A DNA stretch of 64,000 bases from Kaiparowitsia implicata GSE-PSE-MK54-09C (GCA_019359435.1 JAHHHI010000068.1:59563-123562); one strand, 5' to 3'. Positions 46,644-55,525 are shown, counted from the stretch's first letter. A program made the numbers and translations. The notes: generated by a model not told the origin, from the letters alone.

Positions 46644-46995
46644 ACTCCATTCCATTCGCCTCGGCATAGCGATGCATAAATCGCATCAGCCGCTCCCAGT
46701 GCTCCTCACGATCAACCTCAAGCTTGCATTCTACTCGCTGCAGGTCATCCCCTTCGCCTCCCCCAAAGACAAACTGCACCGACGACGGCTCAATGCTGAT
46801 GTCGCCTTCCTCATCGGTGAGCTTGAGGGCTTTGTTAAATTTTTGGGTAAAGCTGTTGAAGCGCTCAACAGCATTCAATTGCTGAAACGCCAGCACCATG
46901 ATGCGGTTGCCCGTGGCGCGGTTGCGGCGCAGGCTAATGCCCGTCAACTCTTCGGGCACGCCGCTATAAAATTCAATCGTGGGAATCACAGTCAT
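46627..46995 (-). CDS. psb28-2: Photosystem II assembly protein Psb28-2
   Basis: 122 residues from MTVIPTIEFYSG (46995); 16 more upstream codons are open. IPTIEFYSGVPEELTGISLRRNRATGNRIMVLAFQ, DISIEPSSVQFVFGG and ERLMRFMHRYAEANGM match the Psb28 family; the longer RRNRATG and SIEPSSVQF blocks fit the Psb28-2 paralogue (Synechocystis Slr1739) rather than Psb28-1. Binds CP47-containing assembly intermediates of photosystem II. Overlaps purK. Confidence 0.85.
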   Translation of the reverse strand: MTVIPTIEFYSGVPEELTGISLRRNRATGNRIMVLAFQQLNAVERFNSFTQKFNKALKLTDEEGDISIEPSSVQFVFGGGEGDDLQRVECKLEVDREEHWERLMRFMHRYAEANGMEYGEKD

Positions 46996-47139
46996 GGGGC
47001 AATCTTGTCCATAGATCTCGTCCCTAACATTTTGTCCATGCATATCCAGTTACATCCAGCCCTAGGGACATAGGCATGGGACGACGTAAGGGTGTAATGC
47101 TCAGTATACAGAAGCGGCTGGTGCAGTCGGGAGGCGTCG

Positions 47140-48462
47140 GTGTTTCGTTGGGTGATCCATCACATCAAGGCAGGGCTGCGGCCAATCGGCACGCGGCTCA
47201 ATACGCGGCTAGGTGGAAGGATAGGGGCGATCGCCCGTTCCCTCCTGCTGGCGCTCATTCTCTCGGCCTTCATCCTCTCGCCGCTAGCAAGTGCGTTTAA
47301 CCTGGAGGAACAATCGGCAATGGCCGCAGAGCAACAGTCCCAACCGATGGCTCAACGACGCTCCCCTGAGCAAGCACTCGAGTGCGTCTTTACCACTGCA
47401 AACCCTGCCGATTGCTTTGCCGATAGTTTTTTGCGGCAGGTGCCGCCCGAGCAGGTGCAGTCCTTGCTGGCAAGCTTGCGCCAAGATTTGGGCGAGTATC
47501 GCGGCGTGCAGCCCACCGACGATCCCAATCGCTACCGAGTGGACTTTGAACGGGGCCATCTGCTCGCTCGCATTGCCCTCAACCCCGTTGGGCAGATTGG
47601 TTCCCTCTTGTTAGAGCCCAGCGCCCTCTCTCCCGAAGAGGCGATCGCCCAGCTCCAGCAGGCCAATGCCCGCACCAGCCTGCTCATCCTCAAAAACGGG
47701 GAAGAACTCGCAGCCCTAAATCCCGATGAACCGCTGGCCGTGGGCTCAACCTTTAAGCTGGCGGTGCTGGCGGCCTTGCGGCAGCAGATTGAATCGGGCG
47801 ATCGCACCTGGGATGACAGTGTGCAACTGCGGCCAGCGTGGAAAAGCCTGCCCAGTGGGCTGTTGCAAGACTGGCCCGACGGCACCGCGCTGACGCTAGA
47901 GACGCTGGCCACGCTGATGATTTCTCTCAGCGACAACACCGCCACCGACGCACTGATTCACCTCGTAGGGCGCACCGCCGTTGAAGCCTTTTCACCCCGC
48001 AACACCCCATTTCTCACCACCCGTGAGGCCTTTGCGCTAAAAGACCCTGAGAACGCGCCATTGCTCCAGCGCTATCGCGAAGGAGATGAAGCCGAACGAC
48101 GAGCACTGCTGCCTCAGCTCGAATCCGCACCCCTGCCGCCCGCGGCCCTGTTTGAGGGCGACCCTGTAGCACTGGATGTGGAATGGTTTTTTACGGCGCG
48201 AGAGCTGTGTGAACTGATGGCTGCGCTACAAGACTTGCCGCTTATGGGCGTGAATCCGGGTGTGGCAAACCCGGCAGACTGGGCGCAGGTAACGTATAAG
48301 GGCGGCAGCGAACCCGGCGTGCTCAACCTCACCACCGGGCTGCGGGATGCAGCGGAGAATCAGTTCTGCCTCTCTGCCACGTGGAATAATGCAGAGGAGC
48401 CTTTAGATGAACAAGCTTGGGGCATTTTGTATGATCAGATTCTGCGAGGGTTGCGCTTTTAG
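47140..48462 (+). CDS. Exported serine hydrolase, class A beta-lactamase-like
   Basis: 440 residues. One N-terminal transmembrane/signal segment (about 30-52) is followed by a variable region and a beta-lactamase-like domain with SxxK at 203-206 (GSTFKLAV), SDN at 264-266 (LSDNTATD) and YKGG near the C-terminus in the KTG position. A real class A beta-lactamase would also show ExxxN, which is not evident. Could be a penicillin-binding-type peptidase or an esterase. The plus-strand upstream codons make the exact start uncertain. Confidence 0.8.
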   Translation: MFRWVIHHIKAGLRPIGTRLNTRLGGRIGAIARSLLLALILSAFILSPLASAFNLEEQSAMAAEQQSQPMAQRRSPEQALECVFTTANPADCFADSFLRQVPPEQVQSLLASLRQDLGEYRGVQPTDDPNRYRVDFERGHLLARIALNPVGQIGSLLLEPSALSPEEAIAQLQQANARTSLLILKNGEELAALNPDEPLAVGSTFKLAVLAALRQQIESGDRTWDDSVQLRPAWKSLPSGLLQDWPDGTALTLETLATLMISLSDNTATDALIHLVGRTAVEAFSPRNTPFLTTREAFALKDPENAPLLQRYREGDEAERRALLPQLESAPLPPAALFEGDPVALDVEWFFTARELCELMAALQDLPLMGVNPGVANPADWAQVTYKGGSEPGVLNLTTGLRDAAENQFCLSATWNNAEEPLDEQAWGILYDQILRGLRF

Positions 48463-48602
48463 GTAGGGATAAGGGGGAAACGGGTTTGCCAGTCAATCGG
48501 CCTCGCCCTTAAAGCAAATTGCCTAAAAGCCCTGCCCTTACACTTTTTGGAGCGGCTTCATCTGATTGTTTAGTAATCACTGTTTAGTAATGGCGATCGC
48601 CC

Positions 48603-49298
48603 GTGAATTGGTTTTCTCCACTGAACCCCATCCCGCCCGTTTGGCTACAGCTTGGGGTGGCGGGTTTGTGGGTGGCGGGGGTGATTGGACTGGCCGAGGG
48701 GCTAAACCGAGCGCGCATTAGCGAACCCGAGGTGACGCGCAAGATTGTGCATATTGGCATTGGCAACGTGGTGGTGCTGGCGTGGTGGCTGCAGCTCCCC
48801 GTGTGGATGGGGGTCGGGGCATCCCTCTTGTTTGGGATGATTACGCTGTTGTCCTACCGCTATCCCATTTTGCCGGGGGTTAATAGCGTGGGGCGGCAGA
48901 GCTACGGCACGTTTTTCTATGCCATTAGCTTTGCGTGTTTGTTTGGCCTATTTTGGCGATCGCACCCTCAGTTTACCCTGCTGGGCATTCTCACAATGGC
49001 CTGGGGGGATGGGTTGGCGGCACTGGTGGGGCAGCGCTGGGGCAAACATCCCTATCAACTGTGGGGCGGACGCAAAAGTTGGGAAGGCTCATTGACCATG
49101 GCGCTGGTGAGTTTTGCCATTGCCTTGCCAGTGCTGCTCTCAACGCTGGGGACTGGCGTGGCGGCTGGCTTAGCCGCAGTTGGTGTGGCGATCGCCGCCA
49201 CGGGCCTTGAAGTGCTCTCTAAGCTGGGGATTGATAATTTGACAGTGCCCTTGGGAAGTGCGGCGATCGCCTACGGCCTGAGTCAATGGCTCGGATAA
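48603..49298 (+). CDS. Diacylglycerol/polyprenol kinase family protein, probable phytol kinase
   Basis: 231 residues with six or seven transmembrane segments. EVTRKIVHIGIGN, GRQSYGTFFYAISF, MAWGDGLAALVGQRWGKH and GGRKSWEGSL are the CTP-dependent prenol-kinase motifs shared by plant VTE5 and cyanobacterial phytol kinase, which salvages phytol from chlorophyll for tocopherol. Start is GTG, right after a HIP1 octamer. Confidence 0.85.
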   Translation: MNWFSPLNPIPPVWLQLGVAGLWVAGVIGLAEGLNRARISEPEVTRKIVHIGIGNVVVLAWWLQLPVWMGVGASLLFGMITLLSYRYPILPGVNSVGRQSYGTFFYAISFACLFGLFWRSHPQFTLLGILTMAWGDGLAALVGQRWGKHPYQLWGGRKSWEGSLTMALVSFAIALPVLLSTLGTGVAAGLAAVGVAIAATGLEVLSKLGIDNLTVPLGSAAIAYGLSQWLG

Positions 49299-49361
49299 GC
49301 CGAGAACATCACGGGGCACTAGCATGGAATCCTGACGCTATGAAGGTTTCACGCTGCTGCT

Positions 49362-49988
49362 CTAGTTCCGTGAGCTAAGGTCAAACCTACGGGGTGATTC
49401 AGCGTCGAACGTGCAGGTTTGCAGCAGCGCGTGCTGCAGCTGCTTGCCATAGGTTTGGCTATCGGTAACATAGGCGCCAAATCGCTCCAGATGGGGGTTC
49501 ATCATTTGGGCGTCAAAGAGGGTGAAGTGGTGCGATCGCAAATGTTCCACCAGCTTCACCATTGCCACCTTCGACCCATCGGGAATGCGGAAAAACATCG
49601 ACTCGCCAATAAACGCCCCCCCCAGCGCCAACCCCAACACACCGCCGGCCAGCTCATCCCCTTGCCAGGTTTCAAAGCTGTGGGCAATGCCCGCTTGATG
49701 CAGTGCCCAATACACCTGCTTTAGCTCTGGCGACAGCCAGGTAATTTTTCGATCGGCGCAGCCTTCTACCACTGCGCGAAAGTCGCGGTTGACGGCCACA
49801 GAAAAGCGCTTTTGATTGATCACACGCCGCAGCGACGTGGGATAGCGAAAGCGATCATCCAGCGGAATTAGGGTGCGTTCACGGCTGGTATACCAATCAA
49901 GGCGACCGCCCTGATCATCCGCCATTAAGAAATACCCAAGGGCGTAGCCGCGAACAATTGCAGCAATGTCATACTGTGTGTTATCCAT
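49362..49988 (-). CDS. aat: Leucyl/phenylalanyl-tRNA-protein transferase
   Basis: 208 residues. Adds Leu or Phe to N-terminal Lys/Arg of proteins, creating N-degrons for Clp-mediated degradation. [13 protein letters not shown] replaces the usual GxFPM motif; [21 protein letters not shown]-like block, [31 protein letters not shown] and [15 protein letters not shown] are diagnostic. Confidence 0.93.
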   Translation of the reverse strand: MDNTQYDIAAIVRGYALGYFLMADDQGGRLDWYTSRERTLIPLDDRFRYPTSLRRVINQKRFSVAVNRDFRAVVEGCADRKITWLSPELKQVYWALHQAGIAHSFETWQGDELAGGVLGLALGGAFIGESMFFRIPDGSKVAMVKLVEHLRSHHFTLFDAQMMNPHLERFGAYVTDSQTYGKQLQHALLQTCTFDAESPRRFDLSSRN

Positions 49989-50065
49989 CGGTCATATGCG
50001 GGTGTCTCTTGCAAGTGATGCGCTGTGTCTCTACACCCGCCAGATGTCGTGATTCTAACTGGTGA

Positions 50066-50395
50066 ATGATGGTAGACCCCATTCCCTCAATCATGTTGCC
50101 CCCGGTTGACGATGCTCAGCAGGAAGGGCTTTGGCTAGAGCACGCCCTGCGTGACTGGCTTAATCAAGAATATATCCCTGAAACGGTAAATGATGATATT
50201 GCCCGCCGAGCCGCTCAGGTTTATACCCGGCAGCGGCTTGAAGGCGAGAATGACGTGGGCAATCTGGTCATTGCTATTGTGACAGAGATGCAGGCCTATG
50301 ACTTTTCTGCCAGCTTCTATAGCGAGTTTGCGATCGCCAATGCCGTCAGCGATTTGCTGTTGTGCCGCATGGGCATCGACCCCTGCTGCCAGTAA
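50066..50395 (+). CDS. Hypothetical protein
   Basis: 109 residues, soluble, predicted helical (LWLEHALRDWLNQEYIP, DIARRAAQVYTRQRLEGEND, DVGNLVIAIVTEMQAYDF). Two cysteines at the end. No domain recognised. Diverges from aat with a 78-bp gap. MVDPIPS one codon later is an equally likely start. Confidence 0.65.
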   Translation: MMVDPIPSIMLPPVDDAQQEGLWLEHALRDWLNQEYIPETVNDDIARRAAQVYTRQRLEGENDVGNLVIAIVTEMQAYDFSASFYSEFAIANAVSDLLLCRMGIDPCCQ

Positions 50396-50479
50396 CCGCA
50401 TTCACACGTATGTTTCTTCCTGTGGATTCCCTATGAGGATTCTCTATAAGTACAGGGTCAAATACAGGGTTTCGGACGG

Positions 50480-50615
50480 GTGCATCCCACTTTTGTAACC
50501 CTCACCCTAAATCCCTCTCCCAGGGCGGGAGAGGGACTTTGAATCCGGCCCCCCTTCTCCCGTTTTGGGAGAAGGGGCTGGGGGATGAGGGCAAACTTGC
50601 AAAACTGGGATGCAC
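50480..50615. repeat. Inverted-repeat element family C, copy 1
   Basis: 136 bp with ends GTGCATCCCACTTTTGTAA and TTGCAAAACTGGGATGCAC (inverted). Inside are CCTCTCCCAGGGCGGGAGAGG and CCCCTTCTCCCGTTTTGGGA, both hairpin-forming. The second copy is at 58948-59086. CCCTCACCCTAAATCCCTCT is a sequence commonly seen in cyanobacterial intergenic repeats. Confidence 0.85.
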
Positions 50616-50621
50616 TCTTTC

Positions 50622-50711
50622 GGACTGATGCACTTCATGCGGCATTGTTGGAACGTTGGCCGCTGTTGGGGAGACTTAGCTTCCTCAAACAGCGGCCAAC
50701 TGCGTCAGCCC
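50622..50711. repeat. Dispersed hairpin repeat family B, copy 2
   Basis: Outer ends CTGATGC and GCGTCAG; GCACTTCATGC; then GTTGGCCGCTGTT paired with AACAGCGGCCAAC around GGGGAGACTTAGCTTCCTCA. The stem sequence differs from copy 1 but pairs as well; the loop GAGACTTAGC is the same. Confidence 0.85.
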
Positions 50712-50871
50712 CAAGGGTTAAAACAAGCCTGTCGATTTAAACTGTTCATCAGAAACGAAAGATAATCCTAAATATGCTGTCTCCAAACCAATGCAGCTCA
50801 AGAGTTTGATACTATAAGCGTGAATCGGGCTCTTAACCTGCTTTTTAACTCCTAGAGAGGAGACACCCTGT

Positions 50872-51627
50872 ATGTTGACCTTAGAAGCAACCAAACCGCC
50901 TCAGTCTGACCAAACACTGGGGAGGGTTCTAGTCGTCGAAGATGAAGAACTCATCCGCGACACGATTATGCTGGCGTTAAGTGAAGAAGGTTACGACGTG
51001 CAGGTGGCTGAAGATGGGCGCATGGCCCTCGATATTCTGACGCAGCCGGATGACAGTGATGGCTCTAGCACTCCCGGCATTGACTTGATCATCCTAGATT
51101 TGATGCTGCCCTACGTGAATGGGCTTGATCTGTGCCGATTGGTGCGCCACCAAGGCGACAGCGTGCCTATTTTGATGCTGAGCGCAAAAGGCAGCGAGAC
51201 CGATCGTGTGGTGGGTCTAGAAGTGGGGGCTGACGACTACCTCACCAAGCCCTTTGGCATGAAAGAGCTGATTGCCCGCTGTCGGGCACTGCTGCGGCGG
51301 CACCGCCACAGCCAGCCCCCTAGCTTTGAATCAACCCTACGGTTCAACGACATTACGCTCTATCAGCAGGAATGCCGGGTTATGGTGCGGGGCGATGAAA
51401 TTAACCTGTCTCCAAAGGAATTTCGCATTCTGGAATTATTTATGAGCCACCCTCGCCGCGTGTGGTCGCGAGAGCAGTTGATCGAGCGCATCTGGGGGCC
51501 TGACTTTATGGGCGACAGCAAAACGGTGGATGTTCACATCCGCTGGCTGCGTGAGAAGTTAGAGAAAGACCCTAGCCGTCCTGAATACCTCACGACCGTC
51601 CGCGGCTTTGGCTATCGCTTTGGCTAA
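50872..51627 (+). CDS. sphR: OmpR/PhoB-family response regulator, SphR-like
   Basis: 251 residues. N-terminal extension, receiver with phosphoacceptor Asp76 (LIILDLMLPYVNGLDLC) and LEVGADDYLTKPFGMKELIARCRALLRR, then a winged-helix domain (LSPKEFRILELFMSHPRRVWSREQLIERIWGP, LTTVRGFGYRFG). Best fit is the cyanobacterial phosphate regulator SphR; no kinase gene adjoins. RpaA and RpaB were considered and rejected by sequence. It is followed by sipA. Confidence 0.78.
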   Translation: MLTLEATKPPQSDQTLGRVLVVEDEELIRDTIMLALSEEGYDVQVAEDGRMALDILTQPDDSDGSSTPGIDLIILDLMLPYVNGLDLCRLVRHQGDSVPILMLSAKGSETDRVVGLEVGADDYLTKPFGMKELIARCRALLRRHRHSQPPSFESTLRFNDITLYQQECRVMVRGDEINLSPKEFRILELFMSHPRRVWSREQLIERIWGPDFMGDSKTVDVHIRWLREKLEKDPSRPEYLTTVRGFGYRFG

Positions 51628-51689
51628 ACGCTCTAGCGCACCGCCAGACTAGCGCCATTGTTCGTTCAGGTCGAAGGGAGAGTCAAGCC

Positions 51690-51950
51690 ATGAGTAAAGA
51701 CGTTACGCCAGATGAAAAGGAATTTGCAGTGGGCGATCGCGTCCGTGTGATTGCGCTACCGGCCTATATCAAAACAGCAGAGCCAATGCCGATGCTGCGC
51801 CCTCCCGGCGTCATCACCTTGGGTGAAGAAGGCACGGTGCTCGATCGCCGCCCTGGTGGCTATTGGGGCGTGCGGTTTAATCGGGGTGCGTTCTTGATTG
51901 AAAGCCAATACATTGAGCCTATCTCCCACCTATCCCCTGAGGCTAGCTAA
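51690..51950 (+). CDS. sipA: Regulatory protein SipA (DUF3148)
   Basis: 86 residues. The family block VRVIALPAYIKTAEPMPMLRPPG, GEEGTVLDRRPGGYWGVRFNRGAFLIESQYIE is nearly invariant in cyanobacteria. SipA binds the sensor kinase NblS (Hik33), modulating its activity toward RpaB in light and nutrient stress. SH3-like fold. GAAGGGAGAG is a fair ribosome-binding site. It lies 62 bp after the SphR-like gene and may be cotranscribed. Confidence 0.88.
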   Translation: MSKDVTPDEKEFAVGDRVRVIALPAYIKTAEPMPMLRPPGVITLGEEGTVLDRRPGGYWGVRFNRGAFLIESQYIEPISHLSPEAS

Positions 51951-52001
51951 AGGGGTAGTGGTATTGAGGTAAGGATTTTGTGTGGGGCGAGCTGTACCGA
52001 C

Positions 52002-52574
52002 TTAGTGAATAAAGAAGCGATCGCGAGCGTCTTGAATATCAATGCGCCCGGTGCCTAGAGGCTGCCCATGCGCTTGATCTCCTTGAGGAAAGGCAAACAC
52101 GCGAAACTGATAGATGCCACCCGCTCTCGGGTTTCGGCGAGGTCGCAACCCCACGGTCACTGTGGTGCCTGGCTCAATGGGGGAGTCGAATACGACATCT
52201 ATCGTTTGATTGTCGGAATCGGTCAGGGTTTCTGCCACGGTGAGTTCGTCACCGCGATCGCCCCGAGTCCCTTCAAACGCCACTGTGTCATCTGTGCGGA
52301 AGATAATCTGCTGAGGCCCCCGGGGACGATTGGGCCGCACTAGCGACAACCGTTGCAGCGGTTCACCCGCTCCGGCGGGCAGTTCTACCGTGACATAGTA
52401 CGTCGCCCCGGATGAAAAGGCCGTCAGGCGGTTGCTGACCAACTCCACCAAGCGGGGCGGTTGCTCAAAATAGACGGTTCCATCAGCGAGCTGAATGGCC
52501 GACGTAGGACGCGGCAGGCCGAAGCTGAGGGCAGCTAGGGCCACACCGAGTGTCGAAATGAGGGCGCGGTTCAT
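52002..52574 (-). CDS. DUF2808 domain-containing exported protein
   Basis: 190 residues from MNRALISTLGVALAALSFG, a clear signal peptide; the frame is open for 43 codons upstream but that part overlaps the neighbouring gene and looks non-coding. DUF2808 blocks: AIQLADGTVYFEQPPRLVE, ATYYVTVELPAGAGEPLQRL, DTVAFEGTRG, TVTVGLRPRRNPRAGGIYQF. Small periplasmic or outer-membrane-associated protein of unknown role. Confidence 0.85.
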   Translation of the reverse strand: MNRALISTLGVALAALSFGLPRPTSAIQLADGTVYFEQPPRLVELVSNRLTAFSSGATYYVTVELPAGAGEPLQRLSLVRPNRPRGPQQIIFRTDDTVAFEGTRGDRGDELTVAETLTDSDNQTIDVVFDSPIEPGTTVTVGLRPRRNPRAGGIYQFRVFAFPQGDQAHGQPLGTGRIDIQDARDRFFIH

Positions 52575-52624
52575 GGTAAATCGGTGTAAGGAGTTTTGGG
52601 TACTGATTGGCGCACAGCTCAGAC

Positions 52625-52978
52625 CTATCCCAGTAGGGCGATCGCCACACTCACACACACCAACCCCAACAGCACTAGCCATAGCCCATTGCGGCTGAGC
52701 CATACCTTCAACGAACTGGCGCGTGCTGGGCGATAGATGAAGGCCTGGGTTGCCTGGGCCTGGTCGCGATATAGGGTGCAGTCTTTGGCTTGGGGGCGTT
52801 GCGGAAATGTGCAGGTGTCGTCCAAGTGGTAGGTGCAGGACTCACAGAGATACTGATCAGCGTCTGCTCGATAGAGCAAAATGCCGGGATGCCCATGTGC
52901 TTTTAGCTCCATCCGGCAGAATGGGCAGGCGATCGCCCGAGAATCAACCGGTTGGCGACAGCGAGGGCATTCGTTCAT
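52625..52978 (-). CDS. Zinc-ribbon, C-tail-anchored small protein
   Basis: 117 residues. Starts MNECPRCRQPVDSRAIACPFCRMEL, a CxxC-x10-CxxC zinc ribbon. A second Cys set (YLCESCTYHLDDTCTFPQ, with KDCTLY) suggests a second metal site. One transmembrane helix at the C-terminus (GLWLVLLGLVCVSVAIALL). Layout matches the small zinc-ribbon protein at 4266, though sequences differ. No known function. Confidence 0.8.
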   Translation of the reverse strand: MNECPRCRQPVDSRAIACPFCRMELKAHGHPGILLYRADADQYLCESCTYHLDDTCTFPQRPQAKDCTLYRDQAQATQAFIYRPARASSLKVWLSRNGLWLVLLGLVCVSVAIALLG

Positions 52979-53141
52979 CTCAGCGCAGCAGCAATGACGT
53001 ACTTCCCTAATCTAAACACAAACTTAGATGGCTGCTGGGCACCCCATAGAAATAGAGCCTCAACAGAACTTCAACCATAGATTGACCCGTCTCTGCCCTC
53101 CATCCATAGACTGCACCAATCCAACTGCGCCTAATCCCAAA

Positions 53142-53184
53142 CGCCCTGATGCAATCCCCACAGGGTGAGGGTTACATCAGGGCG
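53142..53184 (-). terminator. Hairpin downstream of the TIGR03792 gene
   Basis: CGCCCTGATG (53142-53151) and CATCAGGGCG (53175-53184) form a perfect 10-bp stem with extra pairing inside. On the minus strand TTTGGG follows, a weak T-run. It lies 40 bp past the minus-strand stop codon. Confidence 0.5.
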
Positions 53185-53224
53185 CTATGCTGCCGCTCTG
53201 TACTGCGTCAGACCGATTGCCGAC

Positions 53225-53539
53225 CTAGCAGCCAGGCATGAATTTACGAATTTGGTAGCGAGAAGATTCGACTAGTTCATACTCGCCCCCCACTGCCGCC
53301 GCAAAGCGGGATTCAGTCTCCTCCAATACAGTCTGAGGAATGGCCTGCCATAGCTCAAACGTCTCCCAGCGCACAACCATAATCACCAAAGACGGCTCAT
53401 CAGCGCTGATCCACACTTCCTTTCCGAGATAGCCAGGATATTGAGACAGCGTTGTGGTCCAAATCTCAGCATCTTTTTGAATATAGGTTTCTCTCAGTTC
53501 TGGTTCAACATGCACTTTCAAGTATTCAACTTCCATCAA
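53225..53539 (-). CDS. TIGR03792 family protein (dimeric alpha-beta barrel)
   Basis: 104 residues. EYLKVHVEPELRETYIQKDAEIWTTTLSQYPGYLGKEVW and VIMVVRWETFELWQAIP fit TIGR03792, an ABM-like (antibiotic biosynthesis monooxygenase) fold found in cyanobacteria. Biochemical role unknown; may bind a small aromatic or haem-type ligand by analogy. Confidence 0.82.
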   Translation of the reverse strand: MMEVEYLKVHVEPELRETYIQKDAEIWTTTLSQYPGYLGKEVWISADEPSLVIMVVRWETFELWQAIPQTVLEETESRFAAAVGGEYELVESSRYQIRKFMPGC

Positions 53540-54266
53540 TCTATGCTCTCTGCGGTTCTATCGTAATTTAGCGGCCTTCCAAGTAGCCCAAGGGAGCATG
53601 GGTTTAGGGCAGTTTAGGGTATGGTGTAGCCCTCGCCTCCCAAACCCATGACATCAAACGCACAACCCAGTATTTGTGAGGCGCTACCTTGACCCTGTGA
53701 GACCACTCAATGCCATTGTTTTACCCTATAACCTCACCGATCAGCCGTAAACGTAGTTTGAGTAAATCTCGCCAGGTTTAGAGCAAATTGTCAGAGAATA
53801 GAAGCAGGGAATTTTCATGGAGCCTCTTCCGCCTAAGTAGCTGCCACCTTAGACCCCACTGACTTAACATTGTTAGGACTGACTAGGACTGACGTAGTTG
53901 GGGGATGTCTAAGGGCTTAGCCTCCCAGACCTCCTCCAAAATTCCCAGAACTTCGCACAACGTGCATCAGTCCTAATCGTGTAGAATTTGCTCTCAAGGC
54001 GGGTGGTCTGCCATAGCAATAGGGCTACTGTAGACGCGTTGTGAATGCCGATCAGGCGGAAAGCCAATCCTAACGTGTAGGGGTTTCCCAATAGCGGCAG
54101 CGGCAAGCTGTGGCTCTAAATTTGCCAGAATGAACAAGGGCTGCGTTTATATATAACTTTGACAATCTGTTTTGACAAGCTGTATGTCGAGACGCCACCA
54201 CGCGGCTACACATGAGTTTTTAGATTTGAGCCTATCCCAGCCCATGCCCACAACGAGAGATCACCC
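53540..54266. other. Intergenic region with a family-B repeat
   Basis: About 725 bp between divergent genes. The family-B copy at 53886-53975 is the only structure recognised; TAGGACTGACTAGGACTGACG just before its left end (about 53875-53893) is a small duplication of that end. Confidence 0.55.
53886..53975. repeat. Dispersed hairpin repeat family B, copy 3 (inverted)
   Basis: On the minus strand: ACTGATGCACGTTGTGCG, TTCTGGGA, TTGGAGGAGGTCTGGG, loop GAGGCTAAGCC, CTTAGACATCCCCCAA, CTACGTCAGTC. Same order as copies 1 and 2 with an imperfect, G-U rich stem and different stem sequence. Confidence 0.75.
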
Positions 54267-54587
54267 ATGGATAACAACTTAATCAAGCAACTGATGATGA
54301 TTGGTATTGGCACCACCTCGCTGGTTGCCGATAAGATGCGCGAAGTCACCGACCAACTGGTTACCGAAGGACGGCTAGACCCCGACCAAGCGACGCGCTT
54401 AATGAATGATTTGATGCAGCAGCTCAAAACCGATCAAACCAGCGTAGAAACTCTGTTTCAGCGGCAAATTCGCAATGTGATGCAAGATCTTGGGGTGCCT
54501 CGACAAGCTGAAATGGATGAGCTGCGGGGGCGTTTGGATCGGTTGGAGCGGCAGTTGCGCGATCTAGAAAATAAACTATGGCGATAG
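54267..54587 (+). CDS. Phasin family (PhaF/PhaI-like) protein
   Basis: 106 residues. IKQLMMIGIGTTSLVADKMREVTDQLVTEGRLDPDQATRLMNDLMQQLK followed by a coiled coil (DELRGRLDRLERQLRDLENKLW) fits the phasin-like family. Phasins coat polyhydroxyalkanoate granules, but in cyanobacteria this short form is also present without PHA genes, so the role is uncertain. Confidence 0.8.
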   Translation: MDNNLIKQLMMIGIGTTSLVADKMREVTDQLVTEGRLDPDQATRLMNDLMQQLKTDQTSVETLFQRQIRNVMQDLGVPRQAEMDELRGRLDRLERQLRDLENKLWR

Positions 54588-54675
54588 GGGATAGGGGAGT
54601 CGTTGCGCGATCATCACGGTAAACTAAGCTATGGCTTCGCGATGAGGCCAGTTTATTTAGTGTTAGTTATTGAGG

Positions 54676-55233
54676 ATGGTTGCTGTGCGCGAGATTCTCA
54701 TCAGTTTTTCGGTAATGGTAGTGTGTGTGGTGCTGTTGGTGGTTGTGCAGTTTGCAGGGCCGAAACAAACGGCGATCGCCGATCCCCTGCCCGAAGAAGC
54801 CCCTGTGGCATCGATAGAGGTTGCCCAGGCTCCCGACCCCACCAACCCAGAGGCCCCTGCAATGGACAATAGTCAAGAGAGTAACCAGAATGCTGTTACG
54901 ACTGATTCTGGTCTGAAGTATATAGATTTGGTTGAAGGCACTGGTGCCTCACCTCAAAATGGGCAAACGCTAGTGGTGCATTACACCGGCACCCTAGAAG
55001 ATGGCACTCAGTTTGACAGCTCGCGCGATCGCAACCGACCCTTTAGCTTCAAGTTGGGGGCTGGGCAAGTGATTCGTGGGTGGGATGAAGGCTTTGCTAC
55101 CATGCGCGTGGGCGGACGGCGAACGCTGATTATTCCTCCAGAATTGGGCTATGGCGCTCGTGGCGCAGGCGGGGTCATTCCACCCAATGCGACGCTAATT
55201 TTTGATGTGGAACTGCTGCGAGTGGGCGCATAG
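54676..55233 (+). CDS. FKBP-type peptidyl-prolyl cis-trans isomerase, exported
   Basis: About 185 residues. An N-terminal transmembrane/signal segment (LISFSVMVVCVVLLVVVQFA) is followed by a Pro/Glu-rich linker and a full FKBP domain (GQTLVVHYTGTLEDGTQFDSS, FSFKLGAGQVIRGWDEGF, RTLIIPPELGYGARG, IPPNATLIFDVELL). Probably anchored facing the periplasm or thylakoid lumen. The ATG at 54676 has GAGG only one base away; GTG at 54685 is better spaced from it and may be the true start. A terminator follows. Confidence 0.92.
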   Translation: MVAVREILISFSVMVVCVVLLVVVQFAGPKQTAIADPLPEEAPVASIEVAQAPDPTNPEAPAMDNSQESNQNAVTTDSGLKYIDLVEGTGASPQNGQTLVVHYTGTLEDGTQFDSSRDRNRPFSFKLGAGQVIRGWDEGFATMRVGGRRTLIIPPELGYGARGAGGVIPPNATLIFDVELLRVGA

Positions 55234-55363
55234 GGCGATCGCCCCAAGAATAGACCAAGTCTCGTTCGCTCAGCTCCATTAGAATTCAGCACTGGTTGTC
55301 TATGGCTTTGGGCCTGATAACGCTGACACTGCATCACGCCTTGTCTGGATTGCACCTGTTTAG

Positions 55364-55386
55364 CGCCACCATCTTGGTGGCGTTTT
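55364..55386 (+). terminator. Rho-independent terminator after FKBP gene
   Basis: CGCCACCA (55364-55371) and TGGTGGCG (55375-55382) form a perfect 8-bp stem with loop TCT, followed by TTTT. Confidence 0.8.
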
Positions 55387-55525
55387 GCGTTGTAGCACCT
55401 TGACAGCGACTTGACTAGCCTGCGCTGTTTTTTGCGGCCAAATGCTAGCCTAGAGTTCGATTGTGCGGGTGCTGCCATCCGCGCAGCCGGTCGTATGTTC
55501 TAGTTCTTTCTTCTGTGTCTTCGCT

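Larger units (their letters stand above)
50396..50871. other. Intergenic region filled with two repeat elements
   Basis: About 475 bp upstream of the sphR-like gene. It is almost entirely a family-C element (50480-50615) followed after 6 bp by a family-B copy (50622-50711). The remaining 160 bp carry the promoter, ending in a GAGAGGAGAC ribosome-binding site. Confidence 0.7.

Noticed and set aside
47140..48462. Antibiotic-resistance beta-lactamase
   Set aside because: SxxK and SDN are present, but ExxxN is not evident and the KTG position reads KGG; the family of exported serine hydrolases is the safer call.
50872..51627. RpaB or RpaA identity for the response regulator
   Set aside because: The receiver and linker sequence do not carry RpaA or RpaB signatures; the N-terminal extension and LEVGADDYLTKPFGM block fit an SphR-type protein better.
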